Assembly (NCBI GenBank): GCA_963691655.1
Contig: OY829326.1
Coordinates: 90,203,235-90,267,234, forward strand
Length of the DNA: 64,000 nt
Source of the DNA: Toxonevra muliebris
Taxonomy: Eukaryota; Arthropoda; Insecta; Diptera; Pallopteridae
Direction: 5' to 3'
In this document: one piece after another, positions 27,086 through 40,020 of the stretch
Layout of the letters: every line of letters starts with the position of its first letter
How positions within the stretch are numbered: the first letter of the stretch is position 1
Position numbers and translations under genes: made by a program
The notes under the pieces: model-generated
What the model was told of the DNA's origin: nothing
Databases searched by the model: none
Seen by the model: the letters and a program-made list of their open reading frames with translations, nothing else

Positions 27086-28006
27086 CCACCTTGATCAAAA
27101 AGTTCCCGGAATAACTACCGTGTGGCGCTCCCATCGTTCCGATTTGAGATTTGTTTTTTTTTTCTTTTGTTAAGTTGGTACATCTGTTGTTGATATTCCC
27201 TCTAAATCTTAGCGTCATAGCTCGACATTTGCAAAAGTTACGTAGCCAAGAATACATCTATCTCTGTGTGTTTTGGCGATTTTTTACAATTTTATAAAAT
27301 TGTATTGTATTAAGTTTTGCGTATAAAACGGATTTAGTGGTGTGCGAACGTTGGAAATATTGAAAAAGTGTTTCGGCAACGATTCTCTAAAGAAAACGGT
27401 CGTTTACCAGTGGCACGAGCGGTTCAAAAGTGGTTGTGAGGCAATCGAAGATGATGAACGCAGACCATCGACATCGAAAACCAACTAAAACGTTGATAAA
27501 GTAAAAGAAATTTTGGTCAATAACCGAAAATTAACCATCAGAGAGTATTATTTGGGCGTTATGAGTCGTTTACGTGAAGCAATTCGCCGAAAGAGACCAG
27601 AATTGTGGACAGAAAACTCGTGGATTTTACACCATGATAACGCACCGTCGCACAGTGCCATCATTATTCGTAATTTTTTGACGAAAAATGCAACAAATAC
27701 CATGCAACAGCCACCGAATTCACCTGATTTGACTCTCTGTGACTCCTTTCTGTTCAATCTAGTTAAAAGACCATTATGGGGAACGCGTTTCAGCAGCCGA
27801 GAGGAAGTAATGGAAAAATCGCAGGAAGCACTGATGGACATACCGAAAACCGAATATAAAAAATGTTTCGAGGATTGGATCAAGCGCTGGCATAAGTGTG
27901 TTGCAGTCGATGGGGATTACCTTGAAGGAGACAATATAGATTTAGATGAATAAACTTGTATTTTTAATTTTCTGAATAAATTCCGGGAACTTTTTGATCA
28001 AGGTGG
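27086..28006 (+). mobile_element. mariner element, 921 bp, internally deleted
   Basis: Perfect 27-bp terminal inverted repeats start CCACCTTGATCAAAAAG at 27086 and end at 28006. TA dinucleotides flank both sides (27084-27085, 28007-28008), the mariner target duplication. About 400 bp are missing relative to a normal 1.3-kb element. Insertion was into the left arm of the inverted-repeat element. Confidence 0.92.
27300..27953 (+). pseudogene. mariner transposase, deleted across the first catalytic Asp
   Basis: From about 27330 one frame reads GVRTLEILKKCFGNDSLKKT and VVYQWHERFKSG, the paired-like helix-turn-helix of mariner transposases, then ERRPSTSKTN and a stop (TAA near 27486). The frame resumes KVKEILVNNRKLTIRE and jumps directly to YYLGVMSRLREAIRRKRPELW, so the segment with the first catalytic Asp is deleted. 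The rest is good: ILHHDNAPSHSA (second Asp), NSPDLTLCDSFLF (third Asp region) and an uninterrupted C-terminus ending EGDNIDLDE at 27953. The protein cannot be active, but the perfect termini could still be mobilised by a related enzyme. Confidence 0.9.
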
Positions 28007-29634
28007 TAAGGATGTAAAAATTGGTTGTTAGAAGCTCAATGATTGCCATAATACATTTTCAATATTAAGTACATGTCCAAGCTGTATCTAAGTTAGTAAA
28101 AATTGAAATTTTTGCGAAAAATTGCACTTTTTAAGGAAATAAATGTCAATAGTTAACCTAGAACCTTCGTAATGGTGATTAGCACTAGCAAAATATGTAT
28201 ACGGACAAACTTTCATTATCATACCTCCAATAGTTTTTAAGTTTTTGTACTTTTAGTTTTATTAAATACTTCTATATATGCACATAAAGTATACCCAAAT
28301 GTATTTATAGAAAGTATTTCGTTGTTTGTATTAGTTCAGGAAAAGTTAGTCAGAAATCAATAAAGATTAATACTAGAGGTATTAAGAAAAATTTTGTTTC
28401 AAATTTATTAAAAAGGAAATAAAACACAAAAAATTTAATAAATTATTTCATATTTTATTCTTCTAATATGTTGTCACAAATATATGGTGGCCATAGTGGC
28501 CTGGCTCAGGATCGATTCCAAGATAATGCTTTAAAAAAATGTTATAATAAAATTAGTCACTTCGGTGACTTGTATATACAAAAAGTTCAATGATAATATA
28601 TATATAGAGTAGTAGAATAATTTAACACAATATTACTACGTAATAAAATAATGAGAAAATCAGAAGTCGAAAAAAATGAAGTGTAGAATGCATGAATGGT
28701 TTATTAAAATTATTTGTTCATTTTAGTTGGAACTGATTCCAACAGTTAGCTGCTTAAGCATATTATTTTATTTCAAACTTAAGTTTAGTAGAAAATGTGT
28801 CCTGCGCACCAGCGGTATGTGGTTTGTTATGCTAGATATATCATTTTATTAAATAAGCTAGCATATTTCGGGTGATCCACTGCTTCCGATATATCCAAGC
28901 GATGCATGTGCTAGCACATTTACGCTTACATATAACTGTGAAACAAAATTTCCTTTCGGAGACATTTCTAAATGATTTGTCTGACCACAACATTGATATA
29001 CCGATTGTTCCCGCAGAGGAAAAAAATAAAAAACCAAACTTTATTTTTTTTTTTTTTGGATTTGTACTTGTTAGTCGGAATTATCTAAGCATACTAGTAT
29101 AAATAACAAAATAGTTTGGATATATTTATGTATATAGAAGTACTTTATACAAATTAAAGTGCAATAACTTGAAAACCGTTGAAGGTATGATGATCAAAGT
29201 TTGTGTGCATATTTAGCTGGTACTAATCACCAAATTTGAAGGTTCTAGGTTAACTATTGCCACTTATTTCCCTAAAACGTGCAATTTTTCGCAAAAATTT
29301 CACAGTTTTACTAACTTAGATACAGCTTGGACATGTACTTTATTTTGAAAATGATTATGGGAACCATTGAGCTCCAAAATACCAAATTTTACATCCCTAT
29401 ATACTTTAATATTGGTAAAGATGTCTAAAAACCTGAGCAACAAATATTTTTTTTCAAATTGATTTTTCAAAAAATTGTGACGTATAAGGGAAAAACTGAA
29501 AACCCAATCGTGTTCAGCGTGCCCGAATTATGTAGAAAAGTATATTCGAGTTCTTGCATTTTATTTTTTTTCATTTTCTGTGGCACTGTGTATTCAGTAA
29601 ATAAATACATGAAACTATCTAAACTGCTTTTTAA

Positions 29635-29914
29635 CTCTTAAATGCCTATAGTATTTTTAAAGATACTACCATTCAAACTGCCTTTTCATTATTTTTTTTA
29701 GCAAACTTAATACCAAGACCCTTTTCATGAACTTTATAGTAACACGCCTTTCATTTAAAACCATTTTTGCTCTTATAAAAATTTATAGAAATTGAAAACT
29801 GAAAAAAAAAAATTTTCCAAATTGAAATAAAAGGTCGTTTTACAGAATATTTCAAGATTGATTTTCTCAAAAACCTAGCGTGCTGAACATTCAAGGTCCT
29901 TGGTCATTCAAGGG
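29635..29914. mobile_element. piggyBac-like MITE, 280 bp
   Basis: It is flanked by TTAA on both sides (29631-29634, 29915-29918). The left end CTCTTAAATGCC and the reversed right end CCCTTGAATGACC match well. TTAA duplication with C-rich CCCT-type ends fits piggyBac. There is no open frame. It lies in the right part of the outer hAT-like element. Confidence 0.7.
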
Positions 29915-30138
29915 TTAAAATCATACTTTACCGCTTTTACATTATTTTGGTGTGTGTTATAACTTCTTTTCATATGGAAATTGTTTCTAAACAATTTTGG
30001 TTGACTTCCTTTTTGCAATCGTGCAATTTAGAAAGTGAACAGTTGTTCTTAGTATTTTTTTTTACGTAAATAAGTAACATAAAAAAAAAAATTACATCTC
30101 CCCCAAGGAAAATATCTACCTACGCTACTGATTCTCAT

Positions 30139-33100
30139 GATGAACATTATCATCAACGTTTGAAATTCTCCCCGTTGTTGTCACTTCGTCTTCAACGTTT
30201 CCGTTGGCGTCGTTGTTGCTGCTGCAGGTTGCTTTGTTCATTCGTTGTCGTCTCAATGTCATCAGCAGCATCATTGTCAACTAAACTTCATCATTATTAT
30301 CACACACACACACACACACATACATACATACATCCATTTGTACCTACATACCCGAGCGAAAATGTGCGTCTTAGAGTTTCTTGTTTTTATGTACTTTACC
30401 TTTTTCCATACTTTTTTATAAGTGCGAAAACTATTATTAAATGAATAAGCTTTTTGAGCGAAAGTGTAATATGCACCCAAGGTGTAAATAAATATTATTA
30501 CAGCGTGCTGTGCAAATATGGCAGGCAGGCAGGCAGGCAATAAAGCAAAGTCTCAACAAGTTAAGTTAGCTATATAGTCACTACATATTTTTCGATTATT
30601 AATCAAAAAACTATTCAAGTATTTTAATGAGATCCCCATTTGAAACCATTATTTGGATGCAGGCTTGTGGGTCGTCCGTGAGCATTTCAATATTCAATTA
30701 CTTTTGTATCTGAAGAAACTATTTAGAAAGAAACCACTATATGGTTTTTTATATGCAATCTAAATTTATACTATAGCGGGCTATTGGCTAAAATTTTAAA
30801 AACCTTGAACTGATTGATTTAGGTAATTGTCCATCGAAATTAAAACGTCCTTGTGTACAACACCTGTACCGGAGAAAGCTATGTTTAGTAACTTGAAGAG
30901 TAAAAATTGATGAGAAAACGTTTTTCACTGTGCCGTTCAAAGCCGGCATAAAACTGTAATACTTTCTGTGCTTGCAGAAATATGACTCGCATCCCAAATC
31001 AATAATCAGCTACCTTGAAAATCCCCAAGTTCAAAGTTTCATGTATGTTTTGGCCAGCTTTTCTGAATTTCGCCTCAGTGTACAGAGATAAAAGAGGAAC
31101 GCAATATATTTGGAGTTTGGTATTTGCGTTTTCTAGTCTAATCATTTTTAGTTCGGATTTTTATTAAGAATTATTTTTCATATTTAATTTAATGAGAATC
31201 AAAAACTGAACATTTGTAACCCTCATCTGAAGAATGGCAGTGGGATTTTGTTGGAATTATAATTTTTTTTTTTGCAAAAGCTTAAACCATTTTAATAAAA
31301 ATAGTTACAAATAAGATTGTCCTTATAAAAAAAAAAATAATGCCAAATTAGCTGGATCTAAAAGTACATATGATGACTTTAAAATAAAAGACTGAACAAA
31401 TCTTATTTTTTTAGAATTAAACTAGGGTTTTTTTCAGAAAAAATCTTTTTTTTGTCAAATGTTCAGATGAAATCCAATTTTTATTTTAGCAACTCTACTT
31501 CCAATATAGTTTATCAGAAAATCTATTTTTTATATAATAGTGTTTAGTAATATCATAAACTTAAATCTGGGTGCACACTGCAACTGGGCAGCCAGGTGTA
31601 TTATGAGTTAAACCGGATAAAGTGGAGTTAGCACTATTTACCAGTAAAACTAAAATACGTAGTTTTAATCTCCGCCACTTTAACAACTACCAAATTTCCT
31701 GGAGAATTGTAGAACGCTAGCAAATTTACGTCACAGTTTAATCAGTGCAGTTAGACTCAGGCGTTGTTGCATAAGAGTTTTTGTAGAAAATGGAATCAAG
31801 AAACACACACACACACCTTATACACACAATATTTCATTTGAATTATTTGTTTCCATTTCATTGTCATGAACGGCTGATTTCTCATTTCACTGTACAGTCT
31901 TGAACGTAAAAGAAAGCGCCATGTTGAATACAGCTATCTCTATTATTCTGCCATGGATTATACTACCCCAAAACTTGAAATAATATAGCGGCGAGACAAA
32001 TTTGGATCGGATGGATTAGTGTTTGAAGTGTTTCAAATGCATTAGTTTTATTAAGTTTTTATCGTTTACCAGACGAAACTTTCGTGTTCCATGCAGAAGT
32101 TTCTGGCCGAGCCCTTGAGCAGTTTTCTGAGATACCCAAGCTATGAGTAAAGCCATTATCATAAAGTCAAAATTAGTGAGCGAGTGAAAGAGAGAACTTG
32201 TCAGGCTAGAACAACAATTTAACTGAACACTCATCCGGGCTCTTGGTCATAGTGAAAATGAGAATGATTTTTCTTTGGTTAACATGGGTATATTTAAGTC
32301 GGAATAAATTCTAGCTCTCTTTAATATGGTTTGACGCGTAAGTTTCTCATACGTTTTGTGGTAATCAAAAAACAGATTGAGATGCTTAACTAAGTGACAA
32401 GAATGTTGTGGGCCTATTAGACATTACCTTATCATCTACGAAACATTTAGCGATTGACTCGCCTACAGCAAGACTGCGGACTGCGTATCCAGCATAAATA
32501 CTGCTAGCGTAGCTACCATGGCATAGCTATAGGGATGACGTCCTGTATTGTTGCGGGTTCTAACACGAACCTTTGGAAGACTCAATAAGTTCCCATATTG
32601 TGTTTCTATCTTTTTCATCTGTTCTATTTCTATTGCATGCTCTCTTCTTAAATCTTTCTTAAACTCAAACACTCTTCTCTAGTTTCCTCTATTTTTTCTA
32701 AACTAAACAATAAATATTTTTATTACTTAAATTTCTACTATTTATGATTTCATTTAATACAAAATAAATACGCTCCTACTGCTGTTGTTGCCACTGTTGC
32801 TGCTGTGCATCAAAGTATTAAATTCCTTTAAAATGTTTTATTGTTATTTATTATAAAGTTACAACGACCAAACATCTCAAATTCACACAATCTGAACTCA
32901 ACTCTACTATTCTTTTCTATTTGGATACTATAAATAAAAACGACAGCTATCAACAAACGAAACGAAAGGATGAAAAAAAGAAAGAAAAAACAATATAATT
33001 TTTATTATAATCTTCAAAATCGATATTATGATATTTTATGATATTTACTTTTGCTATTCCCTTTTGTTCTACATATCGCCTACATATGTATACATACAAG

Positions 33101-34730
33101 TACGAGACATTCATATCTGCATCTCCATACATACATTCATATGCAACATTTGCTATTTTTATACAATATTATTTATTATTGCTATTATTTATTTACATAC
33201 GTGTGTAAGTTCCAATGCATGTATGTATGTTTGTATCTTGTGCCAATGTCGAAAAGACCATCTACTATCTACTACTACCCAATACTACCCAATACTGTCT
33301 GTCTACCCTTCTAACAGTCATCACTTTGTACTATGTATGACTAGAATGTAACTGACAATTTTTATGCGTGTTCATAAATAATGAAAGTGAGAAGAAAAAA
33401 AGGACATAAAATCAAATTGAATCCGTTCGATAGTCACACACACACACACACACACACATACACGCAGACAGCTGTAAGTGATTTGATTGAAATTCTTTTG
33501 AGATATTGTGGAAAATATTATGGTTTAAAAAATGTGTAAAATTTATATGTGTGAATTTATGATTTCGTTCTCTACTGTACTTTCTGCTGCTGATATTTAA
33601 ATATTTTCTCAATTTGAATTTTATAGCTTTATTTAAAGGATTTAGCACTGCAAATGTTCGAATTAAGAAATGCAAAATATATATACATATATATGTATGA
33701 ATCTGCATAAGCACATTCATGCATAGAAGATGTGTTGACTGTTTTAAGAGCGTACTTGTAGTAATAGAAGGATCCATGTGCTTATGTAATATGCATGTCA
33801 GCATGCATGTTTATATGTAATGGTAGTAATGAAAAATACTGTAATTTGTAATGTAATGTTGTAAAACTTTTAATTCTAGGGCAATAAGTAATTGAAATCT
33901 TACGAGGATTTTTTGTATAAAAGTTTAATAATAAAACATTTAAATGCATTTGATCTATTCTGTAAATTTAATTTAGGGAGCCTGCGTAAAAATTCTTTAA
34001 CTCATTTTGGTTTTTAGATGAATATTGCAAGGTTTGCTTATTTCTTGTTGTGATTATTGTGAGAACAAAACTTTCACGCCACTGGAAAAACTCGATATAA
34101 ACTTGGTGTGGTTTAGCAATAACGATCATTCGCATTAAATAAATTCTACTGGTTCGTTCAGCGTTTTGGGTGCTCATCACAATAAGAATATGGAACTGTT
34201 ATATAGACTAGTTGCAATGAAAAAAATATAACAACACATAAGTATAAAGATTATAATCAGTGAAGATATTTGAAAACAAAAGCTTGTAATTCATACAATT
34301 CTTGTTTGTTTTACAACTGTATTGTTATTATTCAAATTTTTTAATCTCTCGCTTTCCTATGAAATGGTTAACACTACTTTAAAGCAACCCCAACCTTCAA
34401 CCACAGCTAGAAGATAAAAATATTATCTGAAAAAATTTCAATATTATTAAGATTTAGCTTGAGTTATTGGTAATTATATTTCATCAACTTTTTTTTTTAA
34501 TTTTATCTTGATTATTTTAAAAAAGGTCAAAAAATATGTATTTTTACTTGTGTGTCAGGTACGGAACAATAAAAAACTGTTCGGAACCCAAAGGATTAAT
34601 GTTTATAAAAACAAAGTTTTATCCTGACACCTTTAAATGATTTTATTATAGACTCTTTTTAAGTAAGTGCTGTTTTAAATCAACTGCAGCGTTTAATGGG
34701 TTAATGAAAAGAATTCACTGTAGAGTAAAG
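30139..34730. other. gene-free stretch with microsatellites
   Basis: No gene is recognised. It holds CA repeats at 30299-30320 (continuing as TACA) and 33435-33458, a five-unit GGCA tract at 30521-30540, and TATG-rich stretches near 33080-33240 and 33670-33710. A CATCCGGGCTCTTGGTCAT block at about 32233 resembles one at 16697. Confidence 0.55.
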
Positions 34731-34734
34731 AATT

Positions 34735-34925
34735 CACATCAGTAACACATGAGTTCTATTGATCAGTTCCTAAGAAGTGTTAAAATTGTACACAGATTCA
34801 ATGAAAAGCAATCATAGATTCATATTCATTGAGAGAATGCATTTTTTGATTGTCACAATGGATTTTCTATGAATCTGTGCACTACTTCTCTAAGATTCTA
34901 TGAACAGTACACTGAAGTAATGAAT
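34735..34925. repeat. imperfect inverted repeat, MITE-like
   Basis: The left arm (about 34750-34805, including GTACACAGATTCAATGA) is matched by the reverse complement of the right arm (about 34868-34920, GTGCACAGATTCATAG and TTCATAGAATCTTAG). No clear ends or target duplication. Confidence 0.5.
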
Positions 34926-34990
34926 CTCATTCCATTGATTATATTTTGAAACTATTTAATTTTTGTCTTACATATTTTGATCTTAATTAA

Positions 34991-35148
34991 CCCATTAATT
35001 GACCATCATAGAAAATTGACCAAATTTCAATTTCCTTTTAAGGGAAGCTATAGGAATGATCAAATATGAAAAACAATTTTTTTATCGTACCTGCCTAAGT
35101 ATAGCCGTGGCAAAGTGGTGCGAAAACGCACCACTGTCAATTAACGAG
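34991..35148. mobile_element. piggyBac-like MITE, 158 bp
   Basis: The left end CCCATTAATTGAC follows TTAA (34987-34990). The reversed right end CTCGTTAATTGAC is followed by TTCA, a decayed TTAA. A perfect 9-bp-stem hairpin AGTGGTGCG-AAAA-CGCACCACT lies inside, at 35114-35135. Confidence 0.6.
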
Positions 35149-36609
35149 TTCACTTTTGGTGAAAATTTTAAAGTTTTTGTTTTTATTGTTGGACTGAAAA
35201 AGTCATAAAATTTTTAATTGTAATTGTTTTTGCAAGTATTTTTAGTAAGAACGCAGTTAATTTGGCAAAAAAGTAAAAAAAAAACCTTTCAAAAATTGAG
35301 TGATCTCCAAACTATCGTTTGGAGTGGGTGGCTTGAATGATACCTTGCACTTTGTGCATATGTATATTGTATGATTGTGGCAGTGGTTGCATCTCCTACG
35401 GGAATCATCTGGTCTCACAGCAACACAATGGTCGACAAAGGCCGATTGATGACATCACCTCTTCAAGCAACATTGTCGGTTAGAAAAATAAATTCAGTAA
35501 CTGAAACTAGAAAATCAAATTTAGGCATTAGCGGTTTTTTATAGTCCAAGAGTGGTTTTGACTTGTAGCATTTTTGACAACTTGGTCGCCAATAGTAGGT
35601 TGGTTGGAATAAAAACAACCAACTTCGGGAAATGAATTATAAGCTGAAACAAACAATATGCCAATGAATTTCCAGATTCGATTAACACTAAAAGTCGTAC
35701 GAATTGCATATGTCATGTGGGGAATGTAAAAAATTTAATCGAGTCTGCGATTTTTTAGATTTTTTTTTTTTCAAAATGGACCGGTAATCGCTAGAGTTTT
35801 TTATAGCTGTACGACAACTTTTTTCTCGAGGCACCTTAATGTATTAATGTACTTGTGATAACTAATTCTTTTTTACTTTCAATATACAATACATTTTTTG
35901 TATAAGCAAACTGCTGTGAATTGAAATAAATGTTAGTTTTATTAAAAAAAATGCGATGAGATTTTTTTACTCTCAGTGACACTTTTTTGCAACTTTTTGA
36001 AATTTATCAACGAACACGCTGGTCACGAAATCTGTTCTTTCTAGCTCCTCTCTTTTGGGCTCTTTATTTTTCTAATTTCTTTATTATGGTTAAACATATA
36101 TAACATTTTTTTTTGTATTTTGTAATCCTATTATCAGCCAAATTTAAAAAATGTAAGATAAAATTATACACATTTAAAGGCGGACTTGAAAAAATAAACT
36201 CAAAGCTTAGAAGAAGAAACTCAGAGCTTCCAAAAGATGCCATCGGCTTTAAATTTATGTTCTTGAAAAAAGGTCTCAAGCAATGAAAATTACACAGCCC
36301 TATGTCAGACCCAAAACAAAATAGGATAATTCTTGGAACTATTATACTAAAAACGAGTTTCGCTACCGAATTTTCTATCATCTTTCAACGAATGAAGCTG
36401 TGTATGTACGGTAATCTGTTGGCAGACATCCACGATATTATGGGAACAATTTTCGCTGCTGCTTAATGGAGATGATGGCAATATAACCGCCACTGGCAAA
36501 GTTGTTCCTGAAACCTTAATGACTTTCGGCATTGACGTATCATCGCCCAATTATGACCAATCTTGAACCCCTATTTTTGTTAAAAGGAACTGCACTAAAA
36601 ATTTATCTC
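35149..36609. other. unassigned stretch with a coding-like patch
   Basis: No gene is established. On minus, 36347-36550 reads GDDTSMPKVIKVSGTTLPVA and SSPLSSSENCSHNIVDVCQQ, with balanced composition unlike the surrounding random frames. It may be a relic of an exon or of an element, but I find no splice sites or homology to support it. A small hairpin CTCCAAAC-TATC-GTTTGGAG is at about 35306-35325. Confidence 0.4.
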
Positions 36610-36613
36610 TTGA

Positions 36614-36877
36614 CCCTGGAAGGACATGCTTCGTCGAATCGACGACGCATATTTACGTTTTACAATTTTTCTTTCTAAGTAAGTGTTGGTAAACATTTAA
36701 TTTATGAATAAATGTTATTAAAAAAATATATATGATAAATTAACCAAATAATGGGAAACTATTAACTTTCAAAGTTGTTGATGTATAGGTCATGTGTATG
36801 ACCACCTTGAATAATGCCGTCGTCGTTTCAACGAAGCATGACCATTACGTACAAAAAATAAGCATGTACTTTCAGGG
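36614..36877. mobile_element. piggyBac-like MITE, 264 bp
   Basis: The right end TGTACTTTCAGGG is followed by TTAA (36878-36881). The left end CCCTGGAAGGACATGC follows TTGA (36610-36613), one change from TTAA. Subterminal CATGCTTCGTCGAATCGACG on the left is mirrored by CGTCGTTTCAACGAAGCATG on the right. Confidence 0.75.
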
Positions 36878-36881
36878 TTAA

Positions 36882-39416
36882 TAGATATAATCGTCGAGAA
36901 AGAAACTTCATTCAACTGTGAGCATACCATATTTAACCTAAAAGAAGTAACCAAAATTCAGATTGACCGGTTAAGCGGTCGTGCCCACCTACTTTGAAAT
37001 TGTTGTTTTAAAAAAATGCGTTTAAAGTTTCCAATAAAATGAAGTTTAATATCAATCATGTATTTTTCATATTCATGGCCATGCAATCCAAACTCAAAGT
37101 TTTATCGGACCGATTACAAAATGTTAAGAAAACATGCTTAAAATGCCATTTTTTAAGAATATGGAAGAAAAAATATTTGTTTTAAATATTCTAAGTGGAA
37201 ATAAGTAGAATCCAAGCCATAGTTCTAAAACCATAAGGTTTAGTATTTCTAGGAAACGACTATATTTATAAAAAAGGTTTTATGTTTGAAATATCACACT
37301 TTATTTCTATTATTGGCTGGTTTGCAATTATTCATCATTTCCTTTCGGCGTTCCGGTTTAGGAAAATTTCCAGAGAATTTTGATATTAATTCAAATAAAT
37401 TTTTCATAATTTTTTAATTTATTAACAACTCTTATTCTTCTCTACTCTATTCAATCAGTTCAAATTTTGCTTTCCCCAACAGTCCCACTTAAATTACGCC
37501 TTAAGTTATGCTTTAAATTTTTTCCTTACACGCAACACTTTTACTTCATAATAAAAAAAATTTACGTTTTATATTTAGGAAACTATAAAAGTATGTTTCA
37601 TTATTATTGTTATTGTTATTTCACAAACAGACGGACAAACTATTACTTACATGTGGTGGTGCATGCGAGTTTGTGTATGAATATGTGCGGGTAGGTACTA
37701 AAAATATAATAGTACCAACATATAATAAAATAGCAATAAAAATTACAGCCAAAAACAAAAAAGAGAAACAGTAAAAATGTTGAAGAAGAAGCACGAAGCA
37801 GAAGAGAAAATGTGCAATTGCATCGAAATTACATTCGAATATATCATACAACTTCCGGCAACTTCCGCTTTGTGTACACATACATAAATACAAACATTCA
37901 TGTACATATATGGTATGTGTATGAATGTGTTGCTCTGTTTGGATATTGTGTACGTATTATTTAATGTGAAAATAATTTCCATGGAATTCAAAATGTTTTT
38001 TTTTTTTTTTTTCAAATTGTCCTACAATAAAAATTCACATACATAAAATATTAAAAAGAAGAAAGTGTGTGCTGAAAATATCGATTACAAATGTGAGAAA
38101 GAGAATAAATAAAATAAACCAATTTTATACTTATGCAAACAACACAGAACGCATAAGCAAATGCATGCACACTCACACACGCACATTCACGAATTGCGAC
38201 AGATAAACATGCATACCCTGCAGGAAATGCTGGCACTATTTATATTCTTTTATGAAAGAAAAGTATTTTTTCTTTGAATAAATATATTCATATCTACTTG
38301 AACTTTATCGATATTATTTAGGAAGAAATCAATATTTAAGTTTTTATCCAATCCACATTAAAATTTCATAACCAAAGCGAGGTCTTGTGTGAAATTTGAT
38401 CACGTCGGACTTCACTGTCATTTTCAGTTAATCTCGTTTTGTGTGTGTGAAAGAACACAAGTTTTTTGTGTTGCGAAGTAATTTTTTCGTACATCTTCCT
38501 AAGAAAGTAAGTATATTTAGTTGTATAATGTGGCAGTTTATAAAATAGTGATAATGGAGTATTGAGAACTTAACTAGTTTCATGTAAGGTGCATAAAATT
38601 TTATACTGCTGGGTGCTCGAGTTCGAACAAAATACAACATTTTCTACTACACGGCACCATCTTTGAGCGGATGAAAATCTTGGAGCTGTAATCCAAAATA
38701 TCTCGAGAACTTCCATTTTTTTTTTTTAATTTGTTCAATAAGCGCATATTGACATATTTTGTCCAATAATTCTTTTTCTTAAATTTTCAAAACTTAGACC
38801 ATTTTTGGGTTAAATTATATAAATTTGAGCAGAATCAGATCAGGTTTATATACCGTTAGAAGCGTCATTCACTTCTCAACTTGCACTTGAAAAATTCATT
38901 AAATTCTTCTTTTTTTTGTGGCACCGTGTTATATTTTAAGCCATGTTAATAATATGTTGAGTTTTGACCGTCAATGAGATCTATCTCTAAACTGAGTCTA
39001 CCATGATATATATTTATAACAACGGTTCTGTTTCTGGAAAGTAATGTTTCTATTACGTCTCGACAATATTTCCTACTTGGTAGGTATCCTACTTTATATA
39101 TGTAAAAGGTAAAATTAAGCAGAAAAGTAAAAATGGCACTTGCGAAGCGGGTATGGAAGCGGCAATTTGATGATAATATTTTGTAAGTAATAGTACTTTG
39201 GAAGAATGAAATAAGGTCTTCATAAAATACTTCGCTCGGGTCAGAGCTGTAAAAGATTGCAGTCTTTTTAAGTTTGAAGTCAATTGACTTCTTAAAAACA
39301 ATTATTGCAATATTCCAGTTTTTTTGTGAATGCAGAATGAAGACTATGAAGTCACAAGTCATATTGAAGTCAATGGCTTATTTTTCATTTTTGAAGTCAT
39401 TTTTTTGAAGTCATGA
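36882..39416. other. gene-free AT-rich stretch
   Basis: No gene or complete element is recognised. The segment 38650-38935 begins with CACGGCACCA and ends with TGGCACCGTG, which may be weak inverted ends, but nothing supports it further. Confidence 0.5.
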
Positions 39417-39644
39417 ATGATCAGTAGAGCAAGGAATTCCATGCAAATGCATGTTTTTACTGGGCATCTCAAAATTGAAATGGTCAAGTAATCTTTACGA
39501 ATAATTAGATTTCCTTTAAAATGGCATTCAATCGTAAGTGCATATTTTTGCATATTTTACTATGAATGCATATTTTTGAGTAACTGTGCATATTTTACAA
39601 TAAATGCATGTTTTTACATATTTTTTGTTATTTAGATATTTTTG

Positions 39645-40020
39645 ATAACTTTTTAGTGAGCTGCGAAAAAAATTTCATGTTGACCAGCATTTGAAAAGCC
39701 ATAAACATATAGAATTGAATAAACGCGTCGGGAAAAAAACAATACAGCCTTTGATTACTACCGCTTTAGCGGCAGAGCTTAAAATATTTAGTTTGGATTT
39801 ATGCCAAACTTTTACTTCAGCAGATATTCCATTGTATCTTACAATCCAAATTAAGATATATTAATGAAATCATTCATTCATCATTGAAACGTCACTGCGC
39901 AAAACTTATATCGGCCAAATATATATATCGTTTATTAAAAGAAATTAAGTTCGCCCTAAAAACCACTTCTTATGGGTTTCCATAGATGAGGCCACAGATA
40001 TGTAAATTTGGAAATTAATG
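39645..40020 (+). pseudogene. hAT transposase relic
   Basis: In one plus-strand frame the sequence reads FHVDQHLKSHKHIELNKRVG, the tail of a BED-type zinc finger, followed by TIQPLITTALAAELKIFSLD and FTSADIPLYL. After stops it continues SLRKTYIGQIYISF and NHFLWVSIDEATDM, the catalytic-domain start with the Asp of hAT transposases. The frame is interrupted by several stops and the C-terminal two thirds are gone. Assignment rests on remembered family motifs. Confidence 0.7.

Larger units (their letters stand above)
26936..29589. mobile_element. non-autonomous element with long imperfect inverted arms
   Basis: The left arm (26936-27085 continuing at 28009-28300) is matched, reversed, by the right arm (about 29100-29589). 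Shared blocks include AATATACTTTTCTACATAAT, TCGGGCACGCTGA, CATCTTTACCAATATTAAAG, GTACATGTCCAAGCTGTATC and AACCTTC/GAAGGTT phrases. The arms are each over 400 bp and perhaps three quarters identical by eye. Both start CACAGTGC(A/C)ACAG. The core of about 800 bp has no long open frame. The superfamily is unclear, and no convincing target duplication is seen. Confidence 0.65.
26852..30130. mobile_element. outer hAT-like element of a nested complex
   Basis: The left end CAGTGGCGTAGGTAG (26852) and the reversed right end CAGTAGCGTAGGTAG match at 14 of 15 positions. Flanking octamers ATTCCCAT (26844-26851) and ATTCTCAT (30131-30138) agree at seven of eight. CAGTGGCG-type ends and an 8-bp duplication are typical of hAT elements. 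There is no hAT transposase. The interior is largely later insertions: the long inverted repeat 26936-29589, the mariner 27086-28006 and the piggyBac-like MITE 29635-29914. Confidence 0.75.

Noticed and set aside
27548..27883. Minus-strand 111-codon frame
   Set aside because: It is antisense to the mariner transposase frame.
26936..29589. CACAGTG ends read as recombination-signal heptamers or Transib ends
   Set aside because: There is no nonamer at a 12- or 23-base spacing and no 5-bp target duplication, so the heptamer match alone is not evidence.
38645..38935. Element bounded by CACGGCACCA and TGGCACCGTG
   Set aside because: Only about ten bases pair, with a shift between them, and no target duplication is present.
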